This document shows, one piece after another, positions 35,201-35,813 of a stretch of DNA of 35,813 nucleotides. The notes beneath the pieces were generated by a model, which saw only the letters and a program-made list of their open reading frames with translations, did not search any database and was not told the origin of the DNA. The position numbers and the translations under genes are program-made. The stretch comes from an uncultured Pirellulaceae bacterium (GTDB taxonomy: Bacteria; Planctomycetota; Planctomycetia; Pirellulales; Pirellulaceae): contig CALHPU010000037.1 of assembly GCA_938036435.1 (NCBI GenBank), forward strand, positions 1 through 35,813, in the 5' to 3' direction. Position 1 is the stretch's first letter. The number at the start of each line of letters is the position of its first letter.

Positions 35201-35813
35201 TGGCATTAGCCAACAATTCGGCTTCGGTGATAATCCGACCGCTGTCTTCGAGAGTCGGATTGAGCGTAACATTGAGGTTTGTCGGGGCGTCATTGACTGG
35301 CAGAATACCCAGCGCTGCACTACCTGTTACCGTGTCAACACCATCAGTAACGTCATAGCTAAAGACCACATTGGAATCATCATCAGCCGCTGGAGTGTAC
35401 GTCCAAGTACCGTCTCCATTGTCGACCAGTGTGCCGTTGCCCGAAGCAATTACGAGGCTGCCAACGCTTAAAGCATCACCTTCAATATCATTAACGTTAG
35501 ACAGCAATTCGGCTTCGGTGATAATCCGATCGCTGTCTTCAAGAGTGGGAGTCAGCGTGACATTGGAGTTTGTCGGGGCGTCATTGGTCCCGGTTATCGT
35601 AATCGTGACCGTTTCTGTATCGCTAAGTGGCGTGCCGGCATCATCGGTGGCACTGACGAGGTACGTCAGAATCAGAGTCTCGCCGCTTGCTAGGAAATTG
35701 AACGCCTCGGCTCCACTGTCAAAGTTCCAAGTAAGTGTACCGTTCGTCTGAGTCCCATCGAGAATCGTCGTCGGCGACACCGATAGGAAGCCTTGCAGTG
35801 TTGCATTGTCCAG
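32226..35813 (-). CDS. Giant cadherin/VCBS-type repeat surface protein (5' end outside the window)
   Basis: Only the C-terminal 1195 residues are present; the frame is open to the window edge. The visible part begins inside a VCBS-type repeat, then has four 97-residue repeats, two cadherin-like domains (DFETPQGADNTYEIEVRVDD, DFETKSQYNVIVEV), a CSPG/cadherin-like region, and two Ig-like tandem repeats with YTPAPDFYGTDSFSYQITD and YTPNAGFIGTDQFTYAPSD. Calcium-binding DxD/DxND motifs recur. A Ser/Asp-rich linker follows, then a C-terminal module with a membrane segment and the ending ILWTLRGGVLLAAALSQLP, NWRMVDPLPLL. It is probably a membrane-anchored adhesin or surface fibre for cell-cell or surface contact. 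No dedicated type I secretion genes are nearby. Confidence 0.9.
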   Translation of the reverse strand: MDNATLQGFLSVSPTTILDGTQTNGTLTWNFDSGAEAFNFLASGETLILTYLVSATDDAGTPLSDTETVTITITGTNDAPTNSNVTLTPTLEDSDRIITEAELLSNVNDIEGDALSVGSLVIASGNGTLVDNGDGTWTYTPAADDDSNVVFSYDVTDGVDTVTGSAALGILPVNDAPTNLNVTLNPTLEDSGRIITEAELLANASDVDGDLLSVIDLTVTSGNGSLIDNGDGTWAYTPAADDDSDVVFNYDVTDGVDTVTGSAALDILPVNDAPTNSNVTLTPTLEDSDRIITEAELLANASDVDGDLLSVIDLTITSGNGSLIDNGDGTWSYTPAADDDSDVVFSYDVTDGVDTVTGSAALDILPVNDAPTNSNVTLTPTLEDSDRIITEAELLANANDIEGDALSAGSLVIASGNGTLVDNGDGTWTYTPAADDDSDVVFSYEVTDGSEIVDGGALLDVLPLNDAPLITSPNQFVVVENATVVGQLTSVDVDGGTPAFALTGNGADDALFSVDSNGQISFNQAPDFETPQGADNTYEIEVRVDDGNGSSSAQMVFIEVVDQNEAPTAITPNEVTLSEGVDTSGGALVATLTAEDPDFGETFTYSIVGGADAPLFSIQDDQIIFDAGVLDFETKSQYNVIVEVQDSSGVTLQQMFTVNVSDVNDPLQIAQNSPVSVPSGQSVQIDSADLSVIDQDTPPAQLVYAVTQVPVSGQLLVDGVVLVVGDSFSQADIDAGLVSFGHQNYLQSSDGFSFNVTDGTTTITDQQFVVVIENTPPTANDDQYTTAEDSNLSGNVVANDMDLEADTLIADLISGPTNASQFNLLPDGTFAYTPAPDFYGTDSFSYQITDIAGGTSTAEVTIFVSAANDAPVAIGESYTLATGQTATVLDVLANDIDADQDALVAVILSQPQNGQVIVLADGTLSYTPNAGFIGTDQFTYAPSDLLTQGTLVTVELTVTAPEGVPSGGIPDASTPESPGAESETSSDDSSSGSDSDSDFDSDDGSQDEVESGADQTNPFEVMIPSGPLNRNDARGADTFANTADAVDANVGFVFENFADNLIASGIADSTTAAANLLSFSRLGDYSSSASQQTIAELGRYAIATIAYDANLLWGQLDEIESSFDAEFGKITYTLGAVSAFGAAGYILWTLRGGVLLAAALSQLPNWRMVDPLPLLDSYATDKNENGEDDVTGFFD
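34422..35585 (-). repeat. Four tandem 291-bp repeats within the adhesin gene
   Basis: Units of exactly 97 codons begin at 35585, 35294, 35003 and 34712 on the minus strand, each opening with NDAPTN. The DNA is highly similar between copies, so the array is recent or kept uniform by recombination. Units 2 and 3 share one central variant (VDGDLLSV..., TSGNGSLIDNG), while units 1 and 4 share another (IEGDALS..., ASGNGTLVDNG). Confidence 0.92.

Noticed and set aside
34422..35585. CRISPR-like periodic array
   Set aside because: The period is 291 bp, the repeats are in frame and encode 97-residue domains; there are no short repeats with unique spacers.
34534..35751. Plus-strand open frames of 80-126 codons opposite the adhesin repeats
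   Set aside because: They recur every 291 bases as the antisense of the repeat units and are not independent genes.

Overview
The window looks like a chromosomal segment of a marine planctomycete (Pirellulales-like); this is an inference. The reasons are mid-range GC, many lipoproteins and secreted proteins of unknown family, a leucine-rich-repeat lipoprotein, a very large cadherin/VCBS-type surface protein, a TolB-propeller/M28 peptidase, frequent absence of clear Shine-Dalgarno sites, and several intergenic palindromes of the dispersed kind I associate with these genomes (for example the arm beginning AAGCCCGAAGCGCGAGCG). I see no rRNA, tRNA, CRISPR array, transposase, integrase or phage gene. 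Most of the window reads as a stable housekeeping and accessory backbone.

Layout. 1-4032: a palindromic repeat, a low-complexity lipoprotein, a secreted TlpA-type thioredoxin and a DUF952 protein. 4033-6339: thiC on the minus strand with a well-formed TPP riboswitch and a promoter. 6437-9981: a tightly coupled minus-strand operon of an apparently circularly permuted ATP-grasp ligase, an aspartoacylase/succinylglutamate-desuccinylase-type hydrolase and a GshB-like ATP-grasp ligase. This is the best candidate here for an undescribed biosynthetic system. 10200-12735: an LRR lipoprotein, dispersed repeats and a DUF4416 protein. 12736-18114: archaeal-type prolyl-tRNA synthetase, diverging from two successive 3'-to-5' exoribonuclease genes (YhaM type, then RNase R).

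18115-21729: a truncated signal-peptide ORF, a YdcF-type membrane protein, and the methionine-salvage genes mtnB, mtnD and mtnC ending in an intrinsic terminator. 21885-25691: a secreted protein of unknown family, a small double-CXXC protein, a TfoX C-terminal-domain protein, an exported VOC-fold protein, and an FAD enzyme with the WxWxIP motif of flavin-dependent halogenases. 26044-29352: a 1102-residue exported protease with a TolB-like propeller, PA, M28 and PDZ regions, and an ExbD/TolR-like segment inserted between two metal ligands of the peptidase. 29628-31964: a PAS-GGDEF protein with a degenerate HD-GYP domain. 32226-35813: the C-terminal part of a giant repeat adhesin whose 5' end lies outside the window.

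How the genes work together. mtnB-mtnD-mtnC carry out successive steps of methionine salvage. YhaM and RNase R both degrade RNA from the 3' end. The ATP-grasp/hydrolase/ATP-grasp genes probably build and trim or release an amide-bonded small molecule. All family calls come from reading motifs by eye; no database search was run.
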